Part shown: positions 22,273 through 31,200 of the stretch, piece by piece
How positions within the stretch are numbered: position 1 is the stretch's first letter
Layout: each line of letters begins with the position of its first letter
Source of the DNA: a virus
IMG/VR virus record: IMGVR_UViG_3300034375_005370
Coordinates: 1 to 42,233 of that record
Direction: 5' to 3' (one strand)
Length of the DNA: 42,233 bases
Made by a program: the position numbers and the translations under genes
The notes under the pieces: generated by a model
What the model was told of the DNA's origin: nothing
Database searches by the model: none
What the model saw: the letters and a program-made list of their open reading frames with translations, nothing else

Positions 22273-23111
22273 ATGTCTACTCCTAATTTTCTAAGTTGCC
22301 AATCGTTTAACTCATCTTCTAATACGATGTTTGTTGTTTGTTTTGGGAAGTTGTTTGTTAGGTAGCAGGTTTCTAGCTCTTCTCGTGCAGCTTCCATTTT
22401 CCTATTTGCAGCATCCATTACAGCAGGACCAAGCTCAACTGACATAGATTGATATGGATAGTTCTTTTCACAGAACACAAATGACCAGTTTGTTACAGGT
22501 AATCCAGTGGTTTTCTCAATTACCCACGCATAAAAAGCTGCCTGAATGTTGTAATGATACTTGATTATATCATCTGTAATTTTTTCCAACGGGCTAGATG
22601 TTGTTTTTAAATCAACAACAGACCAACTATCACCATTATTGTCAACAAGCCAATCAGCTCGACACTGATATGTTAGCCCGTCATAATTGACCCTAAAGCC
22701 TACCTCTGGTTCTCCATCAGACAAAAGATTAGATACAAATTCATTATCTCTAATGCCTTCTAACATCTTAATGCACAAGTCATAGTCTTTGTATGCTAAT
22801 TCAGTTTTATAAGGATTGGCTTCTTTTAATTCTGCCCTTAAAGCCTTATCTGCCTTGCGCACCTTGCCTACCCCTTCAGGAACTACATAAAACTCTTTCT
22901 GAAAAGCCTGAGTGCCTTCTAGGGCTAAACTGTGAAATGCACTCCCTATGTCAAATGCGTTAGTGTTCCTTTGTGGTCTGTGTTCTCCACTGACATACGT
23001 TCCGTAATACGCTCTTGGATCGCTAATAAACCCTTTGAGCATACTACTGCTTATCGCTTCTGTTTTGTGATAGTCGTAATTCGACTCACCCTTAATAATA
23101 CCGTATTCCAT
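22269..23111 (-). CDS. PD-(D/E)XK exonuclease, RecE/exonuclease VIII-like
   Basis: This 280-residue protein carries the RecB/RecE-type nuclease core: GSAFHSLALE (His60), CRADWLVD (Asp153), SVVDLKTT (Asp167-x-Lys169) and YNIQAAFYAWV (Gln190). Such enzymes digest one strand of dsDNA ends and produce 3' tails for an annealing protein. The ERF-like and SSB-like genes just upstream in the operon support a two-component recombination system. The ATG is preceded by AAAGAA, a moderate ribosome site. Confidence 0.88.
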   Translation of the reverse strand: MEYGIIKGESNYDYHKTEAISSSMLKGFISDPRAYYGTYVSGEHRPQRNTNAFDIGSAFHSLALEGTQAFQKEFYVVPEGVGKVRKADKALRAELKEANPYKTELAYKDYDLCIKMLEGIRDNEFVSNLLSDGEPEVGFRVNYDGLTYQCRADWLVDNNGDSWSVVDLKTTSSPLEKITDDIIKYHYNIQAAFYAWVIEKTTGLPVTNWSFVFCEKNYPYQSMSVELGPAVMDAANRKMEAAREELETCYLTNNFPKQTTNIVLEDELNDWQLRKLGVDI

Positions 23112-23121
23112 ATTCTTTCTT

Positions 23122-23349
23122 TTATTCGTATTGATGTCTTGTTATGTAGACCATATCTTCATCATATCCCATACGAGTAAGATGTCGGTCAATTCTTTCA
23201 AATTCTTCTTGGCTAGGTTCTTCACCTTCAGCGTGGACTGGTTCTAATTTGTCGTCCAGAAAAACTTCAACAGTAGGCATATTATCAATTGCCTCTTCTA
23301 GCAAAGCCTCATAATCAGAGGCTCCGCAGAAAACATATTTCCAGATCAT
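23122..23349 (-). CDS. hypothetical protein (75 aa) between SSB-like and exonuclease genes
   Basis: MIWKYVFCGASDYEALLEEA, with acidic central residues and DRHLTRMGYDEDMVYITRHQ near the end. Its ATG shares a base with the SSB-like stop (TGATG), indicating coupling. No family recognised; a small accessory to the recombination module is possible. Confidence 0.65.
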   Translation of the reverse strand: MIWKYVFCGASDYEALLEEAIDNMPTVEVFLDDKLEPVHAEGEEPSQEEFERIDRHLTRMGYDEDMVYITRHQYE

Positions 23350-23660
23350 CAGAATGGAACGTCATCGCCATCGTCAATGTCACCGACTTCTGGCAGTTTT
23401 TGTGCTCCATTGCCATTTGAAACCTCTGGATTTTTGTCATAAGGCCAACCCATTGCTTTGTCGGCATTTCCGATGTATGGAGCTTGTTCGCCTTTATCTC
23501 TAGCTTCTTTAGGAATTTGTTGCTGAATAGAAAAATCTCCATATTCAGAATCGTTTCTCCAAAGAACAGCATCCAGATAGACTCCCTTTTTGCCTTTAAA
23601 CAAGTATTTCTTGTCAATTTTTGATACGTCTATTTTTACTTTTATTACAGGTCCACTCAT
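23349..23660 (-). CDS. probable single-stranded DNA-binding protein (103 aa)
   Basis: The N-terminal beta-rich region (VIKVKIDVSKIDKKYLFKGK, then GVYLDAVLWR) fits a short OB-fold-type protein. The C-terminus is an acidic tail ending DIDDGDDVPF, the hallmark of bacterial and phage SSBs, whose tail binds partner proteins. It lies between ERF and exonuclease genes. I infer the function from the tail and context; the OB fold itself is not certain. Confidence 0.7.
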   Translation of the reverse strand: MSGPVIKVKIDVSKIDKKYLFKGKKGVYLDAVLWRNDSEYGDFSIQQQIPKEARDKGEQAPYIGNADKAMGWPYDKNPEVSNGNGAQKLPEVGDIDDGDDVPF

Positions 23661-23679
23661 TTTTTGTATTTTTTTGTTG

Positions 23680-24234
23680 TTATTTTTTTAGGTGTGAAAT
23701 TGCTTTTGCTAACTCAACGGGAGATAGATCAATGATCTTTTTGCCCTTTGGAGTGCATCCTTCTTGTCTGTCTGGAAACTTGTCAGCATTATTTTCTAGC
23801 AATAATGTAAGCTCTTTTCTCATGCTGTCAACATCTTTTCCATGAGTATTTAAAGCATCTGCATCTTTGTTGTCGTCAATTGCAAAAAGGCCATTAAGTG
23901 CATACTTCCTAGCATAAGATGAAGTAGATCCCGATATTTGGCTATCATCCATGCCTTTTTTTGTCGCTGCTTCTCTAGCTATTCCTACTGATTCTATACA
24001 AGTCCGAGACTCACCATCTTGTAATAGTGCAACTGCTTTAATATAAACCCTGTCACCATGAGCTTCTAGACTATCTGTTAGAATTATGCTGCATTTGTAT
24101 TTAAATAACAGTGGTTTCAAAGACTCAAGAATACCCTCGCAACTTCGGTAGTTGTAATTACCAAAATTGTTCTTCATATTCTTGGGAGCAACTAGCTCGC
24201 TTTGAATTAAATATAATTTTTCTTGAATATCCAT
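23680..24234 (-). CDS. erf: ERF-family single-strand annealing protein
   Basis: Start ATG 24234 gives 184 residues; the frame runs further upstream, but those residues are low-complexity leader. It starts MDIQEKLYLIQSELVAPKNM and contains NFGNYNYRSCEGILESLKPL, KGMDDSQISGSTSSYARKYA and NGLFAIDDNKDAD, the typical ERF/phage recombinase core (Gly-Ser-SYARRYAL-type motif). It anneals complementary single strands made by an exonuclease. It is the first gene of the leftward early operon, facing the divergent plus-strand operon. Confidence 0.9.
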   Translation of the reverse strand: MDIQEKLYLIQSELVAPKNMKNNFGNYNYRSCEGILESLKPLLFKYKCSIILTDSLEAHGDRVYIKAVALLQDGESRTCIESVGIAREAATKKGMDDSQISGSTSSYARKYALNGLFAIDDNKDADALNTHGKDVDSMRKELTLLLENNADKFPDRQEGCTPKGKKIIDLSPVELAKAISHLKK

Positions 24235-24273
24235 CTTTTTTGTGTATATTATTAATTTGAAGTTAATTTTGAA

Positions 24274-24291
24274 TATTGCAATTAAGCAATA
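24274..24291. promoter_or_regulatory. palindromic operator candidate between divergent operons
   Basis: TATTGC, AATTAA, GCAATA is a symmetric 18-base site in the 97-base gap between the erf start (24234) and the rightward gene (24332). A repressor here could control both directions. AT-rich -10-like sequences (TAATAT near 24245) flank it. Confidence 0.5.
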
Positions 24292-24331
24292 CCAATACAA
24301 TTACAGATAAATCCGAAAACGCAAATAAAAA

Positions 24332-24925
24332 ATGAAAAAAGTTACAAAAAAAACTACAGCACGTAAACGAGGTAGACCGCCAAAGACAGACAGGCAGCGA
24401 GCTTCAGAGGAAAAGAAAGCTGCTAAAAAAACTGCAAAAAGAATCGAAAAAGCTGAGAAAAAAGCTGAAGATGAACTTGTGGAAGCAATAATTAACCCAA
24501 TAACTAGCATCAAAGTGAGCGAATCCTTAGAACTAGCTGTGATAGAAATGCAAGCAAAGGGTTATACTTATGAACAAGTTTGCGAAGAATTAGGAGATAA
24601 TGCACCTAGTAAAGTAGACTATGCGAAGATTCAAAATGCATGGGAGATGTCGCCTGACGAGTTTGTTAGGTTACAATCAAAGAAATATCAACTACTAGAG
24701 AATAAACTTTTGGATAATGTGTATAGAAATGCTGATATACTCGAACCTCATCAAGCTTCTATGGCATTAGCGCGAATAGCAGACCTTAGAGCAACTAACA
24801 TGGGTATGCCTAGTAATATAACAGCTACAGTCAATTTTAACGCGAAGAAACGCGATTTAAAGGCGCTATTGGCTAATGATGTTCCTGCTGCAATAGAACA
24901 CGCCAAGAAGGTAGATAATGGGTAG
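24332..24925 (+). CDS. AT-hook-like DNA-binding protein (197 aa), first gene of rightward operon
   Basis: The N-terminus is very basic and has an AT-hook core (ARKRGRPPK, residues about 11-19), followed by an Ala/Lys/Glu helix. A helical domain comes next (YTYEQVCEELGDNAPSKVDY), then PHQASMALARIADLRATNMG and a basic end. The helical part resembles the layout of small-terminase-like or regulatory proteins, but I do not recognise it. It has no good ribosome site. As the first gene of the replication operon it may bind the origin or regulate. Confidence 0.62.
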   Translation: MKKVTKKTTARKRGRPPKTDRQRASEEKKAAKKTAKRIEKAEKKAEDELVEAIINPITSIKVSESLELAVIEMQAKGYTYEQVCEELGDNAPSKVDYAKIQNAWEMSPDEFVRLQSKKYQLLENKLLDNVYRNADILEPHQASMALARIADLRATNMGMPSNITATVNFNAKKRDLKALLANDVPAAIEHAKKVDNG

Positions 24926-25235
24926 GCAAAACCAAACATTTGCACAGATTGCAGATATTATAGACAAAAAAATAGAGAAAAAATTACTCTATGACCCAAA
25001 CCAGGCATGGGATAAATTTGTTGAATCTGTGCCTCAATTAAATATACCACCAGAAAAAACTGTCAAAGTTCAGGTTCAATGGCTCAAAGAAGCTTTTCAG
25101 AGAGGGTGGCAATATGGAAATGACTTTGGAATGAGGTGGGGAAGGCAGGTAGAGCGACATAATGAGTGGAGAAAATTGCGAGAATTAAGAGCTTATACAG
25201 AAGATGACTTAGAAGAATTAAATAAAAAAGTTTAA
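24918..25235 (+). CDS. hypothetical protein (105 aa)
   Basis: ATG 24918 overlaps the upstream stop by eight bases (ATGGGTAG). The protein is helical and basic-aromatic (QTFAQIADIIDKKIEKKLLY; EAFQRGWQYGNDFGMRWGRQ). No family recognised. It belongs to the rightward replication operon. Confidence 0.65.
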   Translation: MGRQNQTFAQIADIIDKKIEKKLLYDPNQAWDKFVESVPQLNIPPEKTVKVQVQWLKEAFQRGWQYGNDFGMRWGRQVERHNEWRKLRELRAYTEDDLEELNKKV

Positions 25236-25277
25236 AATATATTTGACAATAACTGTTTTTTGGCAAATTTTTTAAAT

Positions 25278-25478
25278 ATGAACGAAAACAAGAAAGAATT
25301 AAAATGGGATCTCGTTTACTGGGCAGGTGAGCGAGATATATGGGTGAGGACTAAATCTGGAATGCATAGAGCATATTGGAGAAGTGGCGGTCTTGTTGAT
25401 AAAAATAGCGAATGGAGAGATTGCATTGTGGATGCTCTTGCAGATGCTAAATTACACTTAGAAGGGTTTGTGAAATGA
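25278..25478 (+). CDS. hypothetical protein (66 aa)
   Basis: ATG 25278 is chosen over an in-frame TTG at 25260; neither has a ribosome site. It reads MNENKKELKWDLVYWAGERD then MHRAYWRSGGLVDKNSEWRD. A consensus -35 (TTGACA, 25243-25248) lies 35 nt upstream of the ATG, so a nearly leaderless transcript is conceivable, but the -10 box is poor. Function unknown; its stop overlaps the next start (ATGA). Confidence 0.6.
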   Translation: MNENKKELKWDLVYWAGERDIWVRTKSGMHRAYWRSGGLVDKNSEWRDCIVDALADAKLHLEGFVK

Positions 25479-26056
25479 AGAAGTCATTTATATTATATCA
25501 CGATGCCTGTGAAAACATTTTTGATTTATCAAATGAAGATGCAGGAATAGTTTTTAAAGATATTATTTTTCACAGCTTTGAAAAGAATAATCATAACCCA
25601 AAGAAAGCGAAAAAACCCAATGGGTTAAATGGGTTATTGAGTATAGTCTCGACATTCTATAAAGACCAAATAGACAGGGACTTAGAGAATTATAATAAGA
25701 TTGTAGAAGTCAATAAAAACAATGGAAAAAAGGGAGGCAGACCAAAGAAGAAAAACCCAATAAAAGCGAAAAAAGCCGATAAGGATAAGGATAAGGATAA
25801 GGATAAGGATAAAGAAAAAGAAATATATAATATTTATCCACGAAAGATAGGTGGAGCTAAAGCAATTGAATCAATCACAAAAGCTCTAACCAAAATCTCA
25901 TACGAAGAACTCAGAGAAAAAGTAAAAACGTATGCAGAACAATCAAAGGAAACTGAACCTCAGTTTATTCCTCATCCTTCAACTTGGTTCAATCAAGAAA
26001 GATGGTTAGATGTTCAGCAGATAAAAAACAATAAAGTATTCTTGAATTTGATATGA
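25475..26056 (+). CDS. replication initiation protein (DUF6291-like)
   Basis: The 193-residue protein begins KKSFILYHDACENIFDLSNE and has GVFKDIIFHSF-type and YKDQIDRDLENY segments, as in DUF6291 proteins of phage replication modules. A low-complexity Lys/Asp linker follows (residues about 100-118). The C-terminal part contains YPRKIGGAKAIESITKALTK and IPHPSTWFNQERW, the end typical of helicase-loading or initiator proteins. It is coupled to dnaB by an ATGA overlap, so it probably opens the origin or loads the helicase. Confidence 0.7.
   Translation: MKKSFILYHDACENIFDLSNEDAGIVFKDIIFHSFEKNNHNPKKAKKPNGLNGLLSIVSTFYKDQIDRDLENYNKIVEVNKNNGKKGGRPKKKNPIKAKKADKDKDKDKDKDKEKEIYNIYPRKIGGAKAIESITKALTKISYEELREKVKTYAEQSKETEPQFIPHPSTWFNQERWLDVQQIKNNKVFLNLI
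25778..25813 (+). repeat. hexanucleotide microsatellite in the initiator gene
   Basis: GATAAG five times followed by GATAAA, in frame, encoding Asp-Lys repeats in the linker. A change in copy number would keep the frame but alter linker length. Confidence 0.85.
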
Positions 26057-27330
26057 GCAAAAAAATTGAACAGGGAATCTTAGCTTGCATTCTCAAAGAT
26101 GGTGAATCAATCGTTGATGTAGTCAGCGAAGGAATTAAGCCTAAGTCTTTTGAAGATCCACAATGCTCTAAGCTTTTCGAGGATATGCTAAAAGTCTACT
26201 CAAATGGTGAAAATCCAGATTATGTAGAGATGTGTATGCAAGAGAACGCTGATATAAGCCTTCTAGGATACCTAGACGAGCTTGTAGACACATCAGCTAT
26301 GCTTGGGTCTTATTTGAAAAAGAAAAAGGCTTCTATGGCTAAATATGAGCTTTTAAGGAAATTAAAGGAAATATGGGAATTAGTTAAAAATGATACCTGT
26401 GATTCTGAAAAAGCAATCGGATTAATGTGTGAGTTAAATAAAAACTCAAAAAACGAGAAAAACATCACTGTCAAAAAAGAAGTAGAAAAGCTAAAAAAGA
26501 TAGCCATAACTCCTGAAGATGAAAGAAGCGAATTAACGCGCACATTTACCTTTGGATTAAAAGGTGCAGATTTAAAACTAAGCAGAATACGAAAATCTGA
26601 GCTTGTTGTAGTTGGTGCTAGACCCTCCACTGGAAAAACATCGTTAGCGTGTCAAATCATGGATTCTAATGCCAAAGAGCAGAACAACATCCTATTCTTT
26701 AGCTTCGAAACAGATGCAGACGAATTGTCAGAAATAATCATGTTGCAAAGAACCAAGCAGAACCTAGATTGTATCACCCAGGATGGAACAGATTGGTGGG
26801 ATAGACAAACAGATGATTCGTTAGACAATATGCAGATTATATCAAAACCCTGCACAGTTGAAGAAATCGTTGGCAAGGTTAAAGCAAATCATGGAGCAGG
26901 AAAGTGTGATATGGTAATCATTGATTATCTTCAGCTTATAGTTCCATCGGACAATAAGCAGAGTAGAGAACAGCAGGTTGCTCACATATCCAGACAACTC
27001 AGGCTATTGACAATCGAATTGTGTGTTCCAGTTATAGCACTAGCACAACTAAATCGTGGCACAGAAAAAGAAGATAGACCGCCAAGGATGTCAGACCTCA
27101 GAGAATCAGGAGCTATTGAACAAGATGCCTCTAGGATAATTATGATACATAGACCCAAGGAGAAGTTTGACGGGTCAACTCAAGACCCTGAGCAGGGTTA
27201 TACGTCATTTGTATTTGACACAGCGTTACTACAGGTAAAGTGCAAAAAAGGACCAAAGGGAGTAGGTATTCCAACTAGATTTATGGCTCCTGAACAAAAG
27301 TTTTATGAAATATCTTCGATTTCTGTTTGA
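26053..27330 (+). CDS. dnaB: replicative DNA helicase DnaB
   Basis: The 425-residue enzyme has the N-terminal helical domain (residues 1-90), then the RecA-like core. Walker A is VVGARPSTGKTS (residues 186-197), Walker B MVIIDYLQLI (287-296), and SREQQVAHISRQLRLL and ALAQLNR with RPPRMSDLRESGAIEQDA correspond to the conserved DnaB motifs. It unwinds DNA at the fork and, in phages without a polymerase gene, recruits host replication proteins. It is coupled to the upstream initiator gene (ATGA) and followed by small genes. Confidence 0.95.
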   Translation: MSKKIEQGILACILKDGESIVDVVSEGIKPKSFEDPQCSKLFEDMLKVYSNGENPDYVEMCMQENADISLLGYLDELVDTSAMLGSYLKKKKASMAKYELLRKLKEIWELVKNDTCDSEKAIGLMCELNKNSKNEKNITVKKEVEKLKKIAITPEDERSELTRTFTFGLKGADLKLSRIRKSELVVVGARPSTGKTSLACQIMDSNAKEQNNILFFSFETDADELSEIIMLQRTKQNLDCITQDGTDWWDRQTDDSLDNMQIISKPCTVEEIVGKVKANHGAGKCDMVIIDYLQLIVPSDNKQSREQQVAHISRQLRLLTIELCVPVIALAQLNRGTEKEDRPPRMSDLRESGAIEQDASRIIMIHRPKEKFDGSTQDPEQGYTSFVFDTALLQVKCKKGPKGVGIPTRFMAPEQKFYEISSISV

Positions 27331-27380
27331 CAACAACAATAAACTAAGCATTAGTAATATCAGTTAACCAAAAAAAGATT

Positions 27381-27572
27381 ATGAAATATATAGAAATGAT
27401 ACAAGATATGACCGAAAATAATATGGTCGAATTATTAATTGAAATCCGCGAGGCAGCAGATGAAGGTGTATTTGCAAGCACCAAAGATCCAGATGGGTTA
27501 CTAATGGAAATGATTGACGAATATAGCACGTTTCCTTTTATTCCAACAGATTTAGAAGAGGAAGAAGGATGA
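27381..27572 (+). CDS. hypothetical acidic protein (63 aa)
   Basis: MKYIEMIQDMTENNMVELLI, helical and acidic, ending DLEEEEG. A possible promoter (TTGACA at 27327, overlapping the dnaB stop) precedes it, with a poor -10 box. The end overlaps the next ATG by four bases. Function unknown. Confidence 0.62.
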   Translation: MKYIEMIQDMTENNMVELLIEIREAADEGVFASTKDPDGLLMEMIDEYSTFPFIPTDLEEEEG

Positions 27573-27691
27573 ATAAAGAAGAAATTTATTTGGAAGAAGT
27601 TTACTGGAAAGAACTTGCGAAGATGGTGGCGAAAGGGACAGACTATTTCTGGTCTAAACGATTAAAAAAAGAAAAACCTGAAGATGAGTGA
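27569..27691 (+). CDS. small protein (40 aa)
   Basis: ATG 27569 overlaps the upstream stop (ATGA). MNKEEIYLEEVYWKELAKMV then YFWSKRLKKEKPEDE; helical, acidic start and basic end. The stop overlaps a further ATG by eight bases (ATGAGTGA). Coupling on both ends supports the gene; function unknown. Confidence 0.55.
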   Translation: MNKEEIYLEEVYWKELAKMVAKGTDYFWSKRLKKEKPEDE

Positions 27692-27734
27692 TACACCTAG
27701 AACAGACAGAAAAGATGTTAAAATTGACTATTAA
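27684..27734 (+). CDS. tiny MSDTPRTD peptide (16 aa), possible leader or gene remnant
   Basis: The frame MSDTPRTDRKDVKIDY stops at 27734. Its first eight residues match the opening of the gene at 19255-19467 except for one Asp/Glu change. It overlaps the next gene in another frame, so it may be the remnant of a frameshifted gene or a coupling leader. Confidence 0.4.
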   Translation: MSDTPRTDRKDVKIDY

Positions 27735-27936
27735 ATCGGAGAGTGGAGAGCATGAGATAAACATTCATGCTAAAACAATGAATGAACTTATAGATGATAA
27801 TTTACCAAAATGGTTGCCTGATTGGGAAGAAACGAAAGAGTTTCTTCAGAAAGTAGGGAATACCGATGAAGAGATAGAGCAAAAGTATAGAGAAGATGAA
27901 TTTTGGTATTATAAGAAAGCGAGGCAGAATGAGTGA
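27715..27936 (+). CDS. hypothetical protein (73 aa)
   Basis: ATG 27715 gives MLKLTIKSESGEHEINIHAK, then LIDDNLPKWLPDWEETKEFL and an acidic end. A GTG at 27688 in the same frame would add nine residues. The start of the fold is a beta strand pair followed by helices. The last bases fall in the repeated junction motif. No family recognised. Confidence 0.6.
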   Translation: MLKLTIKSESGEHEINIHAKTMNELIDDNLPKWLPDWEETKEFLQKVGNTDEEIEQKYREDEFWYYKKARQNE

Positions 27937-27937
27937 G
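27914..27937 (+). repeat. gene-junction motif, copy 3
   Basis: Plus strand: AGAAAGCGAGGC, then AGAATGAGTGAG. Here the motif is read in a different frame from the copies at 19254-19279 and 19459-19482, so the DNA, not a shared peptide, is what is conserved. Confidence 0.65.
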
Positions 27938-28183
27938 GAAGAGGCAGAAAACCACTTCCTACCTCCATATAGGAAGTATGTGGATGAATATGACGAGAAC
28001 CTTACAAAAGAGCTAGTAGCCGTTTTAAACAGGTTTTCGGATCAATATGTTCCATCTGAAGATATGGAAAAAGGTTGCGTTAAGAGGTTTTGGGAATATG
28101 TAAAAGATAGGTGGGATTATGAATATGAATATTATGAAGTCCCACTTGAAGAATCTGACGATGAAGAGGAAGAAGAGTGGTAA
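27929..28183 (+). CDS. hypothetical acidic protein (84 aa)
   Basis: ATG 27929 lies in the junction motif and overlaps the previous stop by eight bases (ATGAGTGA). MSEEEAENHFLPPYRKYVDE, RFWEYVKDRWDYEYEYYEVP, and a very acidic end (LEESDDEEEEEW). Function unknown; it is the last gene before the terminator. Confidence 0.65.
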   Translation: MSEEEAENHFLPPYRKYVDEYDENLTKELVAVLNRFSDQYVPSEDMEKGCVKRFWEYVKDRWDYEYEYYEVPLEESDDEEEEEW

Positions 28184-28190
28184 TAGTATG

Positions 28191-28221
28191 ACCCTAGTTC
28201 ATTGAGAGCTAGGGTTTTTTT
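28191..28221 (+). terminator. strong terminator of the rightward operon
   Basis: ACCCTAG (28191-28197) pairs with CTAGGGT (28209-28215), followed by a run of seven T. The converging minus-strand gene stops inside the 3' arm (TAG at 28211-28209). Confidence 0.85.
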
Positions 28222-31200
28222 ATTATTACATTAGCATCTCCAGCAACCCCCTTTTTTACTTCGGCTTCTGGAAGTATTTTTTGAACAAACTCAATAAAAT
28301 CACTCTGCTTATATCCCTTTTGAAAAGTTCCCTTTCCAGTTATAACCTCTCTTGGTCCTACTAATTTTGTTTTAGGATTATTGAGCGTTTTCTTAATACT
28401 GTTCCAACCCATTACATTGACAAAAGCCTCGCCTTTATTATCCAACACCCTATATATACCTTTAAGTATATCAACCCGAGTCTGTTCTGGAACCACATTT
28501 AATACAGCATTGTTTATGATTTTATCATAACTATTAGATGGGATGTCATTTACATTTTCAAAATCAGGATCTATAACTCTTTTCTCTGGCTGAGAAAATG
28601 GTTCATACCCATCTATATTATATCCTTTATCTTTTAGCGCCTTGGTTCCATGGCCTAATCCAGCACTAAAATCTAGGATTCTCTCGTTTTTATTTATGAA
28701 TTTTTCCCCTATTTTTTCGTAAGTGCCTTTCGTGGTTGTTATTTGTGTTCCTTTTGCATCTTCTGGATTGTAGCCATTTGCAAATAAATAATCCCATGTT
28801 GCAGGAGGCATATCTCCGCCCTCCTCTTTTGGGATAACCTCATTAGATATTTTTTTCTTGGGCATAAATTTAGCCTTAGTTATATTGTATGCTATAGATG
28901 GCGATGGAACATCTATTGATTCTATTCCAACCAACCCATCTATATATGTTGACTTAAATGTATTATATGGGTTTCCCTCTCCTGTTGGTCTAGCATTGCC
29001 CTCCCTCTGCTTATATCCAGTTTTACTTTGTGTTCTCTCTTTCATCTGCCTTTCAGCCCATTTTTTTAAGTCTGTATCTTTAATTGGGATTACATATTTA
29101 TCTGGACCTTTTATGCCATATAAAACCTTATACCTTTCTGGCATTGCACTGTCTTTTTTATACATATCCCTTGCGTAAGTATTAAGGTCATCAATAATCT
29201 CATCTACCGTCATTAAAGAGCCGTCCTTATTGAGGTATTTTTCTGGCATATCTCTTCTTGCCAATCTAGCATTTTCTCTAAGGTAATGCATATCAGTGAA
29301 TTGCAAAGAAACCCCAATCGCTCCACCCTTCTTTTGAACCAACTTAATACCAAATGGAGCAACTATTCTATTGGCTGCAAATCCAGTAAGCTTACCATCT
29401 TCACCAATATATTGCATTGTAATATTTGCAAGCTTATTCATTTGGGTAGAGTTTTCCCAGTTGTCCAGTGTTGTTAAGTATTTTTCCAACTGATCTGATA
29501 GATCCTCAATTTTACCCTTTTGAGACATTATTAAATTTTGAATAAACCTTCTATCTAGTATTATCCCATAGTTGCCCTCTTTGTTTTTTAAATCAAATGG
29601 AACAACTCCACCAGTTTCAGCTATATCTTTCAAATTTTTAATTGAATCCTTTTTAACTTTCTTGTCTGGAACAATGCCAACCATATTTTCACCTTGAGCG
29701 TTTTTGTGGCTGACAATGCTCATATTGGGATTGGCAGTCTTTATCTTGGAAACTTCATTTGGGGTAATCTTTCTATATCCCAATTCGTTGTTCATTTCCT
29801 CTTTTGCTCTATGATCTTGAATCTTTTTAACTTGATGCCAGTTGTTTATAAGCTTTTTGATTTCAGGGTTCCTTTTTAACCTTTGTGCCGCACCTTTAAT
29901 TTCGTCACCGTTTTGTTTTATAAACCCATTTTCTTCAAGCGTTCTCCTTATGGCTGAAGAAAAGAACTCTAGCCCTGTATCATCTAAAGATTCAAATATG
30001 TCTGGATTTTTTTCAAACATCAATCTATAATGCTCTGCGCTATATTCATGTAGAAAATCATCGTATGTTCTTATAACATCTCCACCTAAAGCATCATTAT
30101 ATCCTGAAATGTAATCAACTGCCTCATTCGACAGTCCCTTGATTTTTGTTCCGTCACGAAGGACAACCTCTTTGTTTCCTGTCGTTCCAAGTCTAAGGGC
30201 AGCTATGATATTATCTCCCTCTGGTGAGTTTAGCATAGAATCAAATGCAGCGTGACCTATTTCGTGAGCATTATTCCCCACTAACTCATCTACCTTTTTA
30301 GTAGTTGCAGTTTCTCCGTTGATATAAACAGTTCTATTATCTAGTCTATCATAGGCCGCTTCCACTTTATCACCAAACATATCTACCATCTCTTGATTTG
30401 AGAGTATCTTTAGCTTAAAGTTGTTTCCCGCTAACTTAGCAGATGCAAATTGTATTTGTGCTTCAGGAGGTAGTTTTTTAAAGGCTTTTACTTGATCTTT
30501 TTCTAATCCTTCTTCTATAAATTGAGCGATTGTATTTTTCTGCCTCTTGCTTCCTGCACCAGAACCAAGACCACCCTTACTACCGCTAAATGCTGCTGTC
30601 ACTGGTCCTAATAGTCCTGTTGCAGCCGCTCCACCTGCTTCACCAACATCACCTGTAGCTGCATATTCTAATGCCGCATTGAGTGCACCTATTTCAATAC
30701 CATCTGCTATTGTATCAAAGGCATAGTCACCAAATTTAGTTCCACCCATATCATAGGCTTTTTTTGCTAATCCTCTTATTTTGGGGTTTATTTCTGGATT
30801 TGATGCAACCCTAAGAAAAAACCTCTTACTAGTCCCTGGGTCTGTCATCATTTTAAATATCTGATTGGCATTTTCACCCAATTTCTCAGTAGTTCTAGCT
30901 GCTCTTTTTGCTGCTGAATACATAAACTCTGGAACAGCTTTGCCTCCTAGATGCCCTAGTGCTGCACCAATTTGACCTCCAACTATAGCACCCCAACCTC
31001 CACCAATTGTTGCTCCAATAGTCCCTCCAACTGTTGCACCTTGCCAAGCACCCTGTCTCTTTCCTACTTCAGTAGTTTTTCCTGCAAGATATTTAATTGG
31101 CTTTGATTCCAACACCCAACTTGAAGATTTTCCTGAGTATTTAGGTATAGCAGCCGCCATTCTAGGTAGATATGCTGATTTTCTTGCAGCTATAGACATT

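Noticed and set aside
23315-23617. Minus-strand 100-residue frame overlapping the SSB-like gene
   Set aside because: It lies almost wholly within the SSB-like gene in another frame and is Met/Lys-rich without motifs; the SSB-like frame has the acidic DDVPF tail and coupled neighbours.
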